A stretch of 64,000 bases of DNA from Pseudomonas fluvialis (GCF_002234375.1 NZ_NMQV01000014.1:164009-228008), one strand, 5' to 3'; counted from the first letter of the stretch, positions 18,735 through 29,990 are shown. Numbers and translations: made by a program. Notes: generated by a model not told the origin, from the sequence alone.

Positions 18735-20360
18735 TTACAGGCGGAAGCGGCTGACCATGCTGTTCAGCTCCACGGCCAGGCGTGACAGCTCCTGGCTGGA
18801 GGCGCTGGTCTGGTTGGCGCCGGCCGAGGTTTGCAGGGACAGGTCGCGGATATTCACCAGGTTGCGGTCCACTTCGCGGGCCACCGAGGCCTGCTCTTCG
18901 GAGGCGCTGGCGATCAGCAGGTTGCGCTCGTTGATCTCGGTGATCGAGCGGGCGATCAGGTCGAGTGCCTCGCCGGCGGCGCGGGCGACGTCGAGGGTGG
19001 TGCGGGCGCGTTCATTGCTATGGCGCATGGCATTCACGGCCTGGTCGGTACCTTGCTGGATACCGCCGATCATCTGCTCGATTTCCTGGGTGGACTGCTG
19101 GGTGCGTTGTGCCAGCAGGCGCACTTCGTCAGCCACCACGGCAAAGCCGCGGCCCTGCTCGCCGGCGCGTGCGGCTTCGATGGCGGCGTTGAGTGCCAGC
19201 AGGTTGGTCTGTTCGGCAATCGCACGGATCACGTCGAGCACCTTGCTGATGTCGCGCACCTTGTCGGCCAGTTGCTCCACCTGGCCGGCAGTCTGGGTGA
19301 CGTCTTCGGCCAGGCTGTCGATGGAGTCGACGGTACGCAGCACCTGGTCGCGGCCCTGCTCGGCGGTCTTGCTCGAGGCTTGCGAGGCTTGCGAGGTGCT
19401 GACGGCGTTACGCGCGACTTCATCGACCGCTGCGGTCATTTCATTGACCGCGGTGGCTGCCTGCTCCAGTTCGTTGTTCTGCTGGTGCATGCCCCGCGTG
19501 GAGTCTTCGGTGACCGCGTGCAGCTCCTCGGAGGCCGAGGCCAGTTGGGTCGAGGAATCGGCAATCTGCTGGATGGTGCTGCGCAGGCTTTGCTGCATGT
19601 CCTGCAGGGCGCGCATCAGGCTGGTCAGTTCGTCGTTGCCTTCCAGCTGGATGCTTTGCGAGAGGTCGCCCTTGGCCACGACTTGCGCGACGCCGACGGC
19701 CTTGCGCAGCGGTTGCACGATACTGTTGGTGAGCAGTACGGCGAGCAGGATGGTCAGGGCGATGGCGGCGACGATGATCGCCACTACCAGGTTGAAGGCG
19801 CTCTGATAAATCGCCTCGCTTTGTTTTTGCGCCGCCGCCGCGTTGTCATTGTTGAACTGGGTCAGCTCATTCAGTGCGCGGAATAGATCATCAGCATGCT
19901 GGTTGAGCGGGCCGTTGGCTACGGCCAGTGCTTCATCATGACGCCCCTGCGGTACCAGTTCGACGATGCGCTGTTGCTCACTCATGTACGCGCGCTGGGC
20001 GTTCATCAGTCGTTGAAACATGGCGCGCTCGTTGTCGGCTTCCAGCAAGCTTTCATATTTGCGCTCGCTGTCGTGCAAATGACCTTTCAATTCATCCAGA
20101 GTGCGGATTGCTTGTTGTTGTTGGCTAGGATCGCGCTGGATCATCAATCGCAAGGTGAGCGCGCGAACCCTCAAAATATCCGTGCTGATGGTATTGATAG
20201 ATGCCAGGCTGGGCATCACGGTCTGGTTAATGTATTCCCCTTGGCTATGCAGCTTGCCCATCTGCATGAGAGAAAAACTGCCAACCAGCAGAACCAGCAG
20301 GGCAAGCAGGGCAAAACCAACACCGGCACGCGTAGCCACGCGGACATCGCGAATGGACAT
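18735..20360 (-). CDS. Methyl-accepting chemotaxis protein (4-helix-bundle sensor)
   Basis: A 541-residue membrane chemoreceptor. TM1 is at about 12-32 ([20 protein letters not shown]), a roughly 150-residue helical periplasmic domain follows (4HB type, no PAS or Cache signature), then TM2 near 195-215 and a HAMP domain ([11 protein letters not shown]). The cytoplasmic domain has the conserved tip [20 protein letters not shown]. No C-terminal CheR/CheB-binding pentapeptide is visible (it ends VSRFRL). The ligand is unknown. The ATG (20360) has GAGGTG just upstream; I reject a longer start at 20432. Confidence 0.93.
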   Translation of the reverse strand: MSIRDVRVATRAGVGFALLALLVLLVGSFSLMQMGKLHSQGEYINQTVMPSLASINTISTDILRVRALTLRLMIQRDPSQQQQAIRTLDELKGHLHDSERKYESLLEADNERAMFQRLMNAQRAYMSEQQRIVELVPQGRHDEALAVANGPLNQHADDLFRALNELTQFNNDNAAAAQKQSEAIYQSAFNLVVAIIVAAIALTILLAVLLTNSIVQPLRKAVGVAQVVAKGDLSQSIQLEGNDELTSLMRALQDMQQSLRSTIQQIADSSTQLASASEELHAVTEDSTRGMHQQNNELEQAATAVNEMTAAVDEVARNAVSTSQASQASSKTAEQGRDQVLRTVDSIDSLAEDVTQTAGQVEQLADKVRDISKVLDVIRAIAEQTNLLALNAAIEAARAGEQGRGFAVVADEVRLLAQRTQQSTQEIEQMIGGIQQGTDQAVNAMRHSNERARTTLDVARAAGEALDLIARSITEINERNLLIASASEEQASVAREVDRNLVNIRDLSLQTSAGANQTSASSQELSRLAVELNSMVSRFRL

Positions 20361-20528
20361 ATTCACCTCGGAGCAAGGAAAGGCAGTGTGAGTTTGTATC
20401 GTCGTTATCGGGTGGAACTTGAGTACGCACAAGTGGTTGCTTTAGGGGCACTGTATTGTTCGGAAAAATGCCTAAAGAACCTATACCCAGTATAGGTGAT
20501 GATGCGTTGCTTGATTGAGCGGAATGCT

Positions 20529-20557
20529 CGGCTTGGCCGCGTTGCACGGCCAAGCCG
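20529..20557 (-). terminator. Probable terminator downstream of prfC
   Basis: An 11-bp perfect inverted repeat, CGGCTTGGCCG / CGGCCAAGCCG, with a seven-base loop, just beyond the prfC stop. It lacks a clear T-run on the minus strand, so termination strength is uncertain. Confidence 0.5.
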
Positions 20558-20574
20558 ACTAGGCAGGCAGGGGG

Positions 20575-22158
<1,584 letters not shown>

Positions 22159-22387
22159 GCTGGGAAACCTGTCGACGCAGTCGTCGTATTGTCAAAAAAG
22201 GCGGCGATTATAGCGGCAAATGGCGGCACGCCGCGCAGTCGATGCAAGCCGCGTGGAGTCTGGCTTGTAAAGCATTCCAGAGCGTTTTGTTTGGAATCTG
22301 GAACAGTCAACCAGCAGGGCGACAACAGGCTGCAAATTAGCGGCATTTTTTGATTGATCTCACCGGGGCATGGTCTTAAAGTCCGCG

Positions 22388-22490
22388 CCGAACGTCCATG
22401 CTGGAAACGATCCATCCGGCTCAAGTACTGACGACGAGACAGCAAGGTCAACCTGCAGGTGGGACTGCCCCCAGGTTGGCCTTTTTGCTT
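22388..22490 (+). ncRNA. Candidate small RNA or speC leader attenuator
   Basis: Within the 434-bp gap between prfC and speC. A promoter-like pair, TTGATC (22354-22359) and TAAAGT (22377-22382) at 17-bp spacing, precedes about 60 nt without an open frame. An intrinsic terminator follows: stem AAGGTCAACCTG (22444-22455) / CAGGTTGGCCTT (22472-22483) with one G-U pair, then T5. The terminator lies about 105 bp before the speC start, so the element is either an independent sRNA or an attenuator. The exact 5' end is a guess; I do not recognise a named sRNA. The rest of the gap holds the prfC promoter region. Confidence 0.45.
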
Positions 22491-22592
22491 TCGGCGACAT
22501 GCCTTGGGAAGTAGGCGAACCAAAGTGGGGAAACGGATTAGGCGTTCAGTGTCACCCCTATACACCTTTTGTTTGTCTACCTGGAGCCTTCC

Positions 22593-23756
22593 ATGCCGAT
22601 CAAGATCGAAGACTACTACGCCCGCGACACCTTCCAGAAAATGAAGGCGTTTGCCGACCAGCAGGAAACCCCTTTCGTGGTCATCGACAAGCAGACCATC
22701 GCCGATTCCTATGATCAGCTGGTCAGCTGCTTCCCGTTTGCCAAGATCTATTACGCGGTCAAGGCCAATCCGGCCATCGAGATCACCGAGCTGCTGCGCG
22801 ACAAGGGCAGCAACTTCGACATCGCCTCCATCTACGAGCTGGACAAGGTGATGAGCGCTGGCGTAGCTGCCGAGCGCATCAGCTATGGCAATACCATCAA
22901 GAAGGCCCGCGATATTCGCTACTTCTATGAGAAGGGCGTGCGCCTGTTCGCCACCGACTCGGAAGCCGACCTGCGCAACATTGCCAAGGCGGCGCCGGGG
23001 GCAAAGATTTATGTGCGTATCCTCACCGAAGGTTCCAACAGCGCCGACTGGCCGCTGTCGCGCAAGTTCGGCTGCAACCCGGACATGGCCCTGGACCTGC
23101 TGATCCTCGCCAAGCAGCTGGGCCTGGTGCCGTACGGCATCTCTTTCCACGTTGGCAGCCAGCAACGCGACATCGACGTGTGGGACGCGGCCATCGCCAA
23201 GGTCAAGGTGATCTTCGAGCGCCTCAAGGAAGAGGACGGTATCACCCTGCAGATGATCAACATGGGTGGCGGTTTCCCGGCCAACTACATTGCCCGCACC
23301 AACAGCCTGGAGACTTACGCCGAGGAAATCATCCGCTTCCTCAAGGAAGACTTCGGCGACGAACTGCCGGAGATCATCCTTGAGCCGGGCCGCTCGCTGA
23401 TTGCCAACGCCGGTATCCTGGTCAGCGAAGTGGTACTGGTGGCACGCAAGTCGCGTACCGCCGTGGAGCGTTGGGTGTACACCGACGTGGGCAAGTTCAG
23501 CGGCCTGATCGAAACCATGGACGAGTCGATCAAGTTCCCCATCTGGACCGAGAAGAAGGGCGAGATGGAAGAAGTCATCATCGCCGGGCCGACCTGTGAC
23601 AGCGCCGATATCATGTACGAGAACTACAAGTACGGCCTGCCGCTTAACCTGGCCAGCGGTGACCGCCTGTACTGGTTCTCCACCGGTGCTTACACCACCA
23701 GCTACAGTGCGGTGGAATTCAATGGCTTCCCGCCGCTGAAGGCCTTCTATATCTAA
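22593..23756 (+). CDS. speC: Ornithine decarboxylase (alanine-racemase fold)
   Basis: A 387-residue PLP enzyme that makes putrescine from ornithine. It is the eukaryotic-like beta/alpha-barrel form, not the large inducible decarboxylase. Motifs: the PLP lysine in KIYYAVKANPAIEI, HVGSQ, the glycine-rich phosphate site MGGGFPANY, EPGRSLIANAG and the catalytic cysteine/aspartate GPTCDSADIMYEN. The ATG has CTGGAG six bases upstream; an in-frame start 24 bp earlier is less supported. The long leader with a terminator hairpin suggests regulation by premature termination or a separate sRNA. Confidence 0.94.
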   Translation: MPIKIEDYYARDTFQKMKAFADQQETPFVVIDKQTIADSYDQLVSCFPFAKIYYAVKANPAIEITELLRDKGSNFDIASIYELDKVMSAGVAAERISYGNTIKKARDIRYFYEKGVRLFATDSEADLRNIAKAAPGAKIYVRILTEGSNSADWPLSRKFGCNPDMALDLLILAKQLGLVPYGISFHVGSQQRDIDVWDAAIAKVKVIFERLKEEDGITLQMINMGGGFPANYIARTNSLETYAEEIIRFLKEDFGDELPEIILEPGRSLIANAGILVSEVVLVARKSRTAVERWVYTDVGKFSGLIETMDESIKFPIWTEKKGEMEEVIIAGPTCDSADIMYENYKYGLPLNLASGDRLYWFSTGAYTTSYSAVEFNGFPPLKAFYI

Positions 23757-23774
23757 GCCCTGTACGCTCCCCAG

Positions 23775-23799
23775 AACCCCGGCCATGCGCCGGGGTTTT
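23775..23799 (+). terminator. Rho-independent terminator after speC
   Basis: AACCCCGGC / GCCGGGGTT stem with a five-base loop followed by TTTT, 18 bp after the speC stop. Confidence 0.9.
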
Positions 23800-23941
23800 G
23801 CGTTCAGCGGGCAAGGTAGCGTTTGCGCGCGCCTGGCAGTGCACCGCGAATGGCAACGGCGCTGGGGTCAGCGGGGCAAACGTGACAGCGTTGTTACAAA
23901 ATAGTTCCTGTAAATTGAACGTAAGGATTGAATGAGATCAA

Positions 23942-23971
23942 ATCTTAATTAAGATGCGTCGCAATCTTAAG
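23942..23971. promoter_or_regulatory. AT-rich palindrome in front of a TonB-dependent receptor gene
   Basis: Perfect 14-bp palindrome ATCTTAATTAAGAT (23942-23955), with the half-site AATCTTAAG repeated at 23963-23971, ending just before the Shine-Dalgarno AGGAG of the receptor gene. The position would suit a repressor or metal regulator. It is not a clear match to the Fur 19-mer. Confidence 0.4.
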
Positions 23972-23985
23972 CAGGAGTGATTCTC

Positions 23986-26235
23986 ATGAGTGAGTGCAAT
24001 AGCCTTTATTTCTTGTCGCCCGCTGCGCGCGCGTTCAGGTACACCCCGCTGGCCGCTGCCTTGCTGTTGGCGCTGGCGCCCGCGGCTTTTGCGGAGCGTG
24101 CGGCAAACGTCAAGGAGCTGCCGGCGGTCAGCATCCTCGGCAATCCGGAAGACCCGCAGAGCTCCACGGGGTCGGCCTATGTGCTGACCGAGCGAGAACT
24201 GCAGAAGTTTTCCTCCAGCAATGCCAATGATGTCCTGCGTAGCGTGCCGGGGGTGTATACCCGTGAAGAAAATGGCCTGGGCGTGTTTCCGCGTATCAGC
24301 ATTCGTGCCGCCTCTACCGGGCGTAGCGATCGCATTTCGGTACTTGAGGATGGCATTCCGGCCGCCATGGCACCCTATGCCAATACCTCGGCCTACTACT
24401 TTCCCAACATGGGGCGGATGAGCAGTGTCGAAGTGCTGAAGGGGCCGGAGATCCTCATGCACGGGCCGCATACCACATCGGGGGCGGTCAACCTGATCTC
24501 CACGCCGATTCCCGAGCAGGCCGGCGGTAAGCTGAATGCCGAATATGGCTCTTTTGGTGCGCTCAAATTGCATGCGCACTATGGGGCGACGGAAGGCCAG
24601 TGGGGCTTCCTGGTCGAGACGTACCAGGCGCAGGGTGACGGTTTCCATGATATCGATCGCTCCGATCGTTCTGCCGGGCACGATATCGAGGAGTACATGG
24701 GTAAGCTGCGCTGGACCAGCGATGCCAACGCCACCTATGCGCAGGAAGTGGAGCTGAAGCTGCTATATGGCGTGGAAGTGGCCAATGTCAGCTACCTGGG
24801 CCTGACCGATGCCGACTTCAAACATGATCCCAATCGTCGCTATGGCTTGAGTGAGCTGGAGCAGATGGACCGCGGTCGCAAGTCGGCAAGCCTGCGCCAT
24901 GTGTTTGGCTTTACCGACAACACCAAGCTGACTACTACGACCTATTGGAACGATACCTATCGCTATTACGACCGGATCAACCAGATCAATGGGGTGAATC
25001 TGGGCGGTGTGACGTCCATCGTCAACAACGGTCTCGCCAATGCCGATCTGATCCAGGACATTCTGGACGGCACGGCCGACACCACCCATGCCAACGGCGT
25101 GCGTTACCAGCATGGTGATCAGGAATACATCAGCAAGGGCGTGCAAACGCAGCTGGATCACTGGTTCGTCACCGGTGCGTTGGAGCACGAGTTGATGGTC
25201 GGTGTGCGTTGGCACGAAGACACCACGAAAAACCAGGTCAAGGGCCGTTCTGCGAGCATCTACCGCCAGGTCAATGGTCGCCTGGTGTATGACCGTACCG
25301 TGCTGGGCGCCCCTCAGCAGGGAGAGAGCGAAGCCTGGTCTGGCTGGATTGCTGATCGTATCCGTGTCGGCAAGTGGACCTGGCTGCCGATCGTGCGTTA
25401 TGAGGACATCGAGTCCAAGGCCAACCTGGCCAAGGATGCCACGCCTGCGCAGCGGGCGGCGCGCAATACCAATAGCCTGACCAGCACCACCGCTGGCCTG
25501 GGCGTCAACTACGCGCTGACCGAGCAATGGACCCTGCTGGCCGGTGTGCATGAAGGCTTCGCCCCGCCCGGCAATGGTGCGGCGCGTGGTACCGAGGGCG
25601 AGGAGAGCACCAACTATGAAGGTGGGGTGCGTTTTCGCCAGGGTAGCTTTGGTGTCGATGCGATTGGTTTCCTGACGGACTACCAGAACGCGACACGTAG
25701 CTGCCTGGTAGCCAACCCCTGCCCGGGGGGGATCGTCGAGGGAACCCAGCAGGATGGCGCCAAGGAAGTCTATGGCCTGGAGTTCGGGCTGTTCGCCGAC
25801 CTCTATCAGGGTGCTGGCTTCACCGTGCCGCTGCGCGTGGCCTACACCTACACCGATGGGGAATACACCAAGGCTGCGGACAATGGCTCGGTCCTCAAGG
25901 GCGACGTGATCGACTACACGCCCAAGCATATTGGTCAGGTGCAGATTGGCCTGGAGGCTGACAGCGGCTGGCGTGCCTATGCGGCCGTCAACTATGCGGC
26001 CGAAGCCTATACCTCGCCCAGCGCGGGCCGTTCGGGCGTGGATGATCGCTTCCTGAAAACCGACAGCCTGACCACGCTGAATCTGGTGGCCAGCTACCCG
26101 GTCACTGAGCAGGCCGAAGTGTATGCACGGCTGGATAACGTGTTTGATGAGCAGGCTATTACCCATCGGGGTGCTGACGGTGCCCGTGGTAATGCGCCAC
26201 GTACCGCAGCAGTGGGCTTGCGTCTGAGTTTCTAA
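23986..26235 (+). CDS. TonB-dependent outer-membrane receptor (FecA/FhuA-like, no STN domain)
   Basis: A 749-residue receptor: signal peptide ending near AFAER, then ELPAVSIL (a degenerate TonB-box-like start), plug domain at about 60-170 (NDVLRSVPGVYTREENGLGV, RISVLEDGIP, VEVLKGPEILMHGPHTTSGA), and a 22-strand barrel ending in VGLRLSF with a terminal phenylalanine. There is no N-terminal signalling extension, so it does not control its own sigma factor. The start is the ATG with AGGAG eight bases upstream; a GTG nine bases earlier is rejected. The cargo is unknown; the plug resembles ferric-citrate-type receptors but a non-iron metal is possible. It is monocistronic, closed by a terminator. 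Confidence 0.9.
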   Translation: MSECNSLYFLSPAARAFRYTPLAAALLLALAPAAFAERAANVKELPAVSILGNPEDPQSSTGSAYVLTERELQKFSSSNANDVLRSVPGVYTREENGLGVFPRISIRAASTGRSDRISVLEDGIPAAMAPYANTSAYYFPNMGRMSSVEVLKGPEILMHGPHTTSGAVNLISTPIPEQAGGKLNAEYGSFGALKLHAHYGATEGQWGFLVETYQAQGDGFHDIDRSDRSAGHDIEEYMGKLRWTSDANATYAQEVELKLLYGVEVANVSYLGLTDADFKHDPNRRYGLSELEQMDRGRKSASLRHVFGFTDNTKLTTTTYWNDTYRYYDRINQINGVNLGGVTSIVNNGLANADLIQDILDGTADTTHANGVRYQHGDQEYISKGVQTQLDHWFVTGALEHELMVGVRWHEDTTKNQVKGRSASIYRQVNGRLVYDRTVLGAPQQGESEAWSGWIADRIRVGKWTWLPIVRYEDIESKANLAKDATPAQRAARNTNSLTSTTAGLGVNYALTEQWTLLAGVHEGFAPPGNGAARGTEGEESTNYEGGVRFRQGSFGVDAIGFLTDYQNATRSCLVANPCPGGIVEGTQQDGAKEVYGLEFGLFADLYQGAGFTVPLRVAYTYTDGEYTKAADNGSVLKGDVIDYTPKHIGQVQIGLEADSGWRAYAAVNYAAEAYTSPSAGRSGVDDRFLKTDSLTTLNLVASYPVTEQAEVYARLDNVFDEQAITHRGADGARGNAPRTAAVGLRLSF

Positions 26236-26261
26236 GCACGCCTCGCGTTGCGTAACAACAA

Positions 26262-26287
26262 GCGCCCCGGTATGCCGGGGCGTTTTT
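26262..26287 (+). terminator. Terminator after the TonB-dependent receptor gene
   Basis: CGCCCCGG / CCGGGGCG stem, TATG loop, then TTTTT. Confidence 0.92.
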
Positions 26288-26356
26288 ATTGGCGCCTCTG
26301 TTAACGCTTACCTGTTGCGGGCCTGCGCTGCGCGACGGTGTGCAGAGATGCTGGTT

Positions 26357-27904
26357 TCAATACAGATCCCGGCGGTAGCGTCCGGCCAGGCGCAGGGCTT
26401 GTACCTGCTGATCACCGAGCAGACCGTGGAGCAGGGCTTCGATCTCTTCGCCCATGCCCTGCAGGCTGCCGCAGACCAGCAGGCTGGCACCGCGTTGCAG
26501 CCAGAGGCGCAGATCATCGGCGGCTTCGCGCAGCCGGTGCTGAACATACACGGGGCTGTCCTGGTCGCGGGAAAACGCCAGGTCAAGGCGGGCCAGGTGG
26601 CCGCTGCGCTGCCAGGCTTGCAGCTGCTCGGCATAGAACAGGTCATGGGCCGCCTGGCGCTCGCCAAACAGCAGCCAGTGGCCTGCCTGGCCCCGTTGTT
26701 CGCGTTCGCGCAGGTGGGCGAGTAGGCCGGCCAGGCCGGTGCCGTTGCCAATCAGGATTAGCGGGCCACTGTCCGGTGGCAGCTGAAAGCCCGGATTGGC
26801 GCGCAGCCGTACGTCGAGCAGGCTACCCACCTCGGCATGCCGGCACAGCCAGCCCGATGCGCAGCCCAGCTTGCCATCGCCGTACCGATGCAGGCGCACC
26901 AGCAGTTCCAGGCAGCCATCGGCAGGCAGCGAGGCCAGCGAGTAGTCGCGGTGGGCCAGGCGTGGCAGGGCCATGAGGTCGGCGGGGCTGCGGCAGTCGG
27001 CCAGTTGCTCCGGCGCGGGTAGCTGCCTGCGTGACAGATGCCAGTGCAGGCTGTGCCCGTCGGCCTGCGCTTGCCCGCCATCGAGGCCGAGCTGGCGCAG
27101 CAGGGCGTCGATCTGCGCCGGGGCATGACAGGGGCCGACTTCGAGAATGTCGCCGGCCTGCCAATGGCTGCCGGGAGGGATTTGCAGGCGCAGCTGAAAG
27201 GCCGGGCTGGCGCTGCTGCCGGGGTTCAGACAGTGGCGTTGCAGCAGCTGCACAGGCTGGTAGTCCGGCGCCTGCCAGTCGCTGAACGGCGCATGGCCGG
27301 CCAGGCGCGAGAGCAGTTGCTGCCATTGGCGCAGTACGGCGGGATCGCCACGATCGAGGTCGAGGCAGGCCTGCAAGGGTTGCGCGCCCAGCTGCTGCAG
27401 GCGCTGGTCGAGACGCCGGCCAAAGGCGCAGAAGTGCTGGTAGCGGCGGTCACCCAGCGCGAGTACGGCGTACTCAAGGCCTGGCAGTGACAGCGACTGG
27501 CGATCCAGCTGCTGGGCAAAGCGCTGGGCGGTATCTGGTGCTTCGCCTTCGCCATAGGTGCTGGCCAGCAGCAATAACTGTCGGGCCTGGCTCAGCTGTT
27601 GCGGGCGCAGGCGATCAAGACTGACCAGTACCGCGCGGCATCCCCCCGCCTGTAACTGAGCCAGGCTGCGTTCGGCCAGCTGACGCGCCTGGCCACCCTG
27701 GCTGGCATAGGCCAGCCATATGGCATCGCTGGGGAGTGCCGGGCAGCGCTGGCGCTGCCGGTAGTGCTGCCAGGCCGGTATGCACAGTACCAGCCACGCG
27801 GCGCAGGCCAGTGCTGCGCACAGCTCGCGGGGTGCCGAGCAGGCGCTCAGCAACAGGCAGAGCAGTACGCTGCCGAGCAGCCAGTAGCGAAAGAAACGGG
27901 ACAT
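26357..27904 (-). CDS. Membrane-anchored flavodoxin/FAD/NADPH oxidoreductase (siderophore-iron reductase-like)
   Basis: A 515-residue diflavin reductase related to sulfite reductase flavoprotein and cytochrome P450 reductase. Two hydrophobic helices fill residues 5-50. The flavodoxin-like domain (65-195) has IWLAYASQGGQARQLAE and STYGEGEAPDTAQRF. The FAD domain shows RDYSLAS, and the NADPH domain has LILIGNGTGLAGLLAHLRE and ASLLVCGSLQGMGEEIEALL; the last residue is an aromatic Y, as in this superfamily. It closes a five-gene cassette led by a TonB receptor, so it probably passes NADPH electrons through the inner membrane, perhaps via the PepSY protein, to release or reduce imported metal. In other pseudomonads a similar reductase is fused to the PepSY part; here the two are separate genes. 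Confidence 0.82.
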   Translation of the reverse strand: MSRFFRYWLLGSVLLCLLLSACSAPRELCAALACAAWLVLCIPAWQHYRQRQRCPALPSDAIWLAYASQGGQARQLAERSLAQLQAGGCRAVLVSLDRLRPQQLSQARQLLLLASTYGEGEAPDTAQRFAQQLDRQSLSLPGLEYAVLALGDRRYQHFCAFGRRLDQRLQQLGAQPLQACLDLDRGDPAVLRQWQQLLSRLAGHAPFSDWQAPDYQPVQLLQRHCLNPGSSASPAFQLRLQIPPGSHWQAGDILEVGPCHAPAQIDALLRQLGLDGGQAQADGHSLHWHLSRRQLPAPEQLADCRSPADLMALPRLAHRDYSLASLPADGCLELLVRLHRYGDGKLGCASGWLCRHAEVGSLLDVRLRANPGFQLPPDSGPLILIGNGTGLAGLLAHLREREQRGQAGHWLLFGERQAAHDLFYAEQLQAWQRSGHLARLDLAFSRDQDSPVYVQHRLREAADDLRLWLQRGASLLVCGSLQGMGEEIEALLHGLLGDQQVQALRLAGRYRRDLY

Positions 27905-27948
27905 GGCAGCAATCTGGGCGGCGTACGGGGATACGCCGCCCAACAGGC

Positions 27949-28857
27949 TCAGGGAGCCAGCACTTCGAGGGTTGCGCTGTAGCTGGCGCGGCGCTCGCTG
28001 GCCGGCGCTGCAACGCCTTCTGTGCTGCTGTATTCGGCTTCCAGCCAGTACATGCCGGCGGCCGGCCAGGTGATGCTGAGCTGGCCCTGGGCATCGGTGC
28101 GCGCCTTGATTTCGCCGAGGTCGTCACGATAACGATTGCCGCCGGGAATCACGCTGACCTCGACATCGGCGGCCGGCTTGCCGTCGATCAGGAACATCAG
28201 TTGTGCGGCTTCGCCGGCGAACAGATCGTTGGGGTGGGTAATCGGCTTGAGTTCCAGGCCGCTGTTGCTCGGGGCCAGCGCAGCGTCGCTGGGCGCGCCG
28301 GAGGTGATGAAGGTTTCCATGCGGTTGCTGTTCTGCACCACGCGTAGAGCCTGAGCCTTGGCGGGCACCTGCTTGGCGAAGTCTTCGGCCTTGCCCATCC
28401 AGCGGCGGGTTTCGCCGTTTTCTTCCCAGCTGGCAAACAGGCCCTGGCTGGCTACGGCCAGTTTGTAGGTGCCCTTGGCCGACAGTTGCAGGTCGAAGGT
28501 GCTGCGCAGGCGGCCGGTATGACCGAACTGCGCGTGCAGCGGGCTGCCGTCCGGGGTGGTGATCTGCAAGCGGTTGGCCGGGCGCCGCATGGGGGCCGGG
28601 GCAGCTTGTCCGGCGGCTGGCTGGGCGGCTGCGGGGCCGCGGGCCGGCATGGCCAGCGGTTGGCCAATGCCTTCCAGTTGCAGGGGGAAGTGCTCGAAGT
28701 AGAACAGGTCGTTGGAGACCGCGGCATCCACGGTGATCCAGGGGGCATCACCGGACAGTACGGTGGCGGAGGGCAGCAGCCAGGCGCGATGGGCGTGTGC
28801 CGAGAGCGGCAGGCTGATGGCCAGGGTCAGGGCGGTCCATTTGATGATCGGGTGCAT
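27949..28857 (-). CDS. DUF4198 domain periplasmic protein
   Basis: A 302-residue exported protein: signal peptide to about residue 22 (SAHA), then HRAWLLPSATVLSG, the family's characteristic start (histidine right after cleavage). A proline/alanine-rich linker near 65-90 is followed by beta-sandwich segments including FAGEAAQLMFLIDGKPAADV. Related DUF4198/NikM-like proteins are found beside metal transport genes and are suspected periplasmic metal binders. The start lies 11 bp after the DUF2271 stop, so it is translated from the same operon. Confidence 0.85.
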   Translation of the reverse strand: MHPIIKWTALTLAISLPLSAHAHRAWLLPSATVLSGDAPWITVDAAVSNDLFYFEHFPLQLEGIGQPLAMPARGPAAAQPAAGQAAPAPMRRPANRLQITTPDGSPLHAQFGHTGRLRSTFDLQLSAKGTYKLAVASQGLFASWEENGETRRWMGKAEDFAKQVPAKAQALRVVQNSNRMETFITSGAPSDAALAPSNSGLELKPITHPNDLFAGEAAQLMFLIDGKPAADVEVSVIPGGNRYRDDLGEIKARTDAQGQLSITWPAAGMYWLEAEYSSTEGVAAPASERRASYSATLEVLAP

Positions 28858-28868
28858 GACGGCGTTCC

Positions 28869-29378
28869 TCAGGGGGTAATGTCGAGAGACAGGGTGCCCA
28901 GCTCCAGGTTGCCCTGGGCCGTGACATGGCTGGCCGCCTGCGGCGGCCAGGTGAAGGCCAGGCGCTGTAGTTCACGCCCGCCGACTTCGCGGGCGGCCTC
29001 GACCACCACGCGGTATTCGCCGGCTGGCAAGGTCTTGAAGGCCGCATCCTGGCTGTTGAAGCGCAGGCTGTGGGTGCCCACCGCACGGGTTGCCGCACTC
29101 ACCCCATCCACTGGCATCTGCAGGCTGCGACCGCTGCGCCGCCACCATTGGCGCAGGTCCTTGAGCCACTTCTCGCCTTCACGGTTCTGCATCTTCAGGT
29201 CGTACCACACGGCCAGGTTGGCCACATGGCTCTGGTCGGGTTTCTCCAGCCAGATGGCGACATAGGGACGGTGGTATTCGGCCACGTCGAGGCGGGGAAT
29301 CTCGACGTCCAGCTTGAACTCGGCCGCCAGCAAAGGCGTGGCCAGCAGAGCCAGGGGAAGCAGCAGGGCGTGACGCAT
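28869..29378 (-). CDS. DUF2271 domain periplasmic protein
   Basis: A 169-residue exported protein: signal peptide MRHALLLPLALLATPLLA, then EFKLDVEIPRLDVAEYHRPY and VAIWLEKPDQSHVANLAVWY, the recognisable DUF2271 core. The tail SLDITP is beta-rich. The biochemical role is unknown. It always seems to sit with PepSY and DUF4198 genes in iron-uptake-like clusters, as here, 12 bp from the PepSY gene. Confidence 0.85.
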   Translation of the reverse strand: MRHALLLPLALLATPLLAAEFKLDVEIPRLDVAEYHRPYVAIWLEKPDQSHVANLAVWYDLKMQNREGEKWLKDLRQWWRRSGRSLQMPVDGVSAATRAVGTHSLRFNSQDAAFKTLPAGEYRVVVEAAREVGGRELQRLAFTWPPQAASHVTAQGNLELGTLSLDITP

Positions 29379-29390
29379 GGAAAAGGTCCT

Positions 29391-29990
29391 TCAGTGAATG
29401 AACAGCAAGGCGAGGAGCAGCGGTAGCAGCAGCCCCAGGGCGGTAAGTGGCCAGGTCAGTGGGCGGTTGCCGGCATGTCGCTGCAGCAGGAGCAGTCCGC
29501 TCAGGCTGAACACCACGCAGAGGCCGGCGAACAGGTCGATGAAGGCGCTCCACAGACTGCCGGTATGCCGGCCCTTGTGCAGGTCGTTGAAATAGGCGAC
29601 CCAGCCGCGATCGGTACGCTCGTATTCCAGCGTGCCGCTGTCCAGGTCGAGGCTCAGCCAGGCATCGCCGCCAGGGCGTGGCAGGGCGATGTACAGCTCG
29701 TTGTCGGACCATTCGGCCGCACGGCCATCCAGGCGAATCGCCAGGGTTTGCTCCAGCCATTGGCGCAGTGCCAGAGGCAGGCCCTGGCTGGGCGGTTGCT
29801 GGCGCAGTTGGGCGTGCAATGCGGCGGGCAGTTCGGCGAACTGTTGGCTGACCTGTGGGCGCGCCTCGATCTGTCCGGCATGGTTGAGGGTGATGCCAGT
29901 GATGGCGAACAGCAGCATACCGGCCAGGCATAGCGCCGAGCTGATCCAGTGCCATTGGCGCAGCGTGCCGAGCCAGAGGGGTCGCATCAT
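29391..29990 (-). CDS. PepSY-associated transmembrane protein
   Basis: A 199-residue inner-membrane protein. TM1 spans residues 15-37 (HWISSALCLAGMLLFAITGI) and is followed by TLNHAG. The periplasmic domain is about 100 residues. Then come ...YFNDLHKGRHTGSLWSAFID and two C-terminal helices. Histidines in HWIS, LNHAG, LHKGRH and QRHAG are placed as in PepSY-type ferric reductase components, where they could ligate heme. It is likely the membrane electron carrier of the cassette. Two tandem ATGs (29990 and 29987) are possible; no strong Shine-Dalgarno precedes either. Confidence 0.85.
   Translation of the reverse strand: MMRPLWLGTLRQWHWISSALCLAGMLLFAITGITLNHAGQIEARPQVSQQFAELPAALHAQLRQQPPSQGLPLALRQWLEQTLAIRLDGRAAEWSDNELYIALPRPGGDAWLSLDLDSGTLEYERTDRGWVAYFNDLHKGRHTGSLWSAFIDLFAGLCVVFSLSGLLLLQRHAGNRPLTWPLTALGLLLPLLLALLFIH

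Noticed and set aside
22370..22714. Open frame running across the speC leader
   Set aside because: It crosses the terminator hairpin and overlaps speC out of frame; no ribosome binding site.
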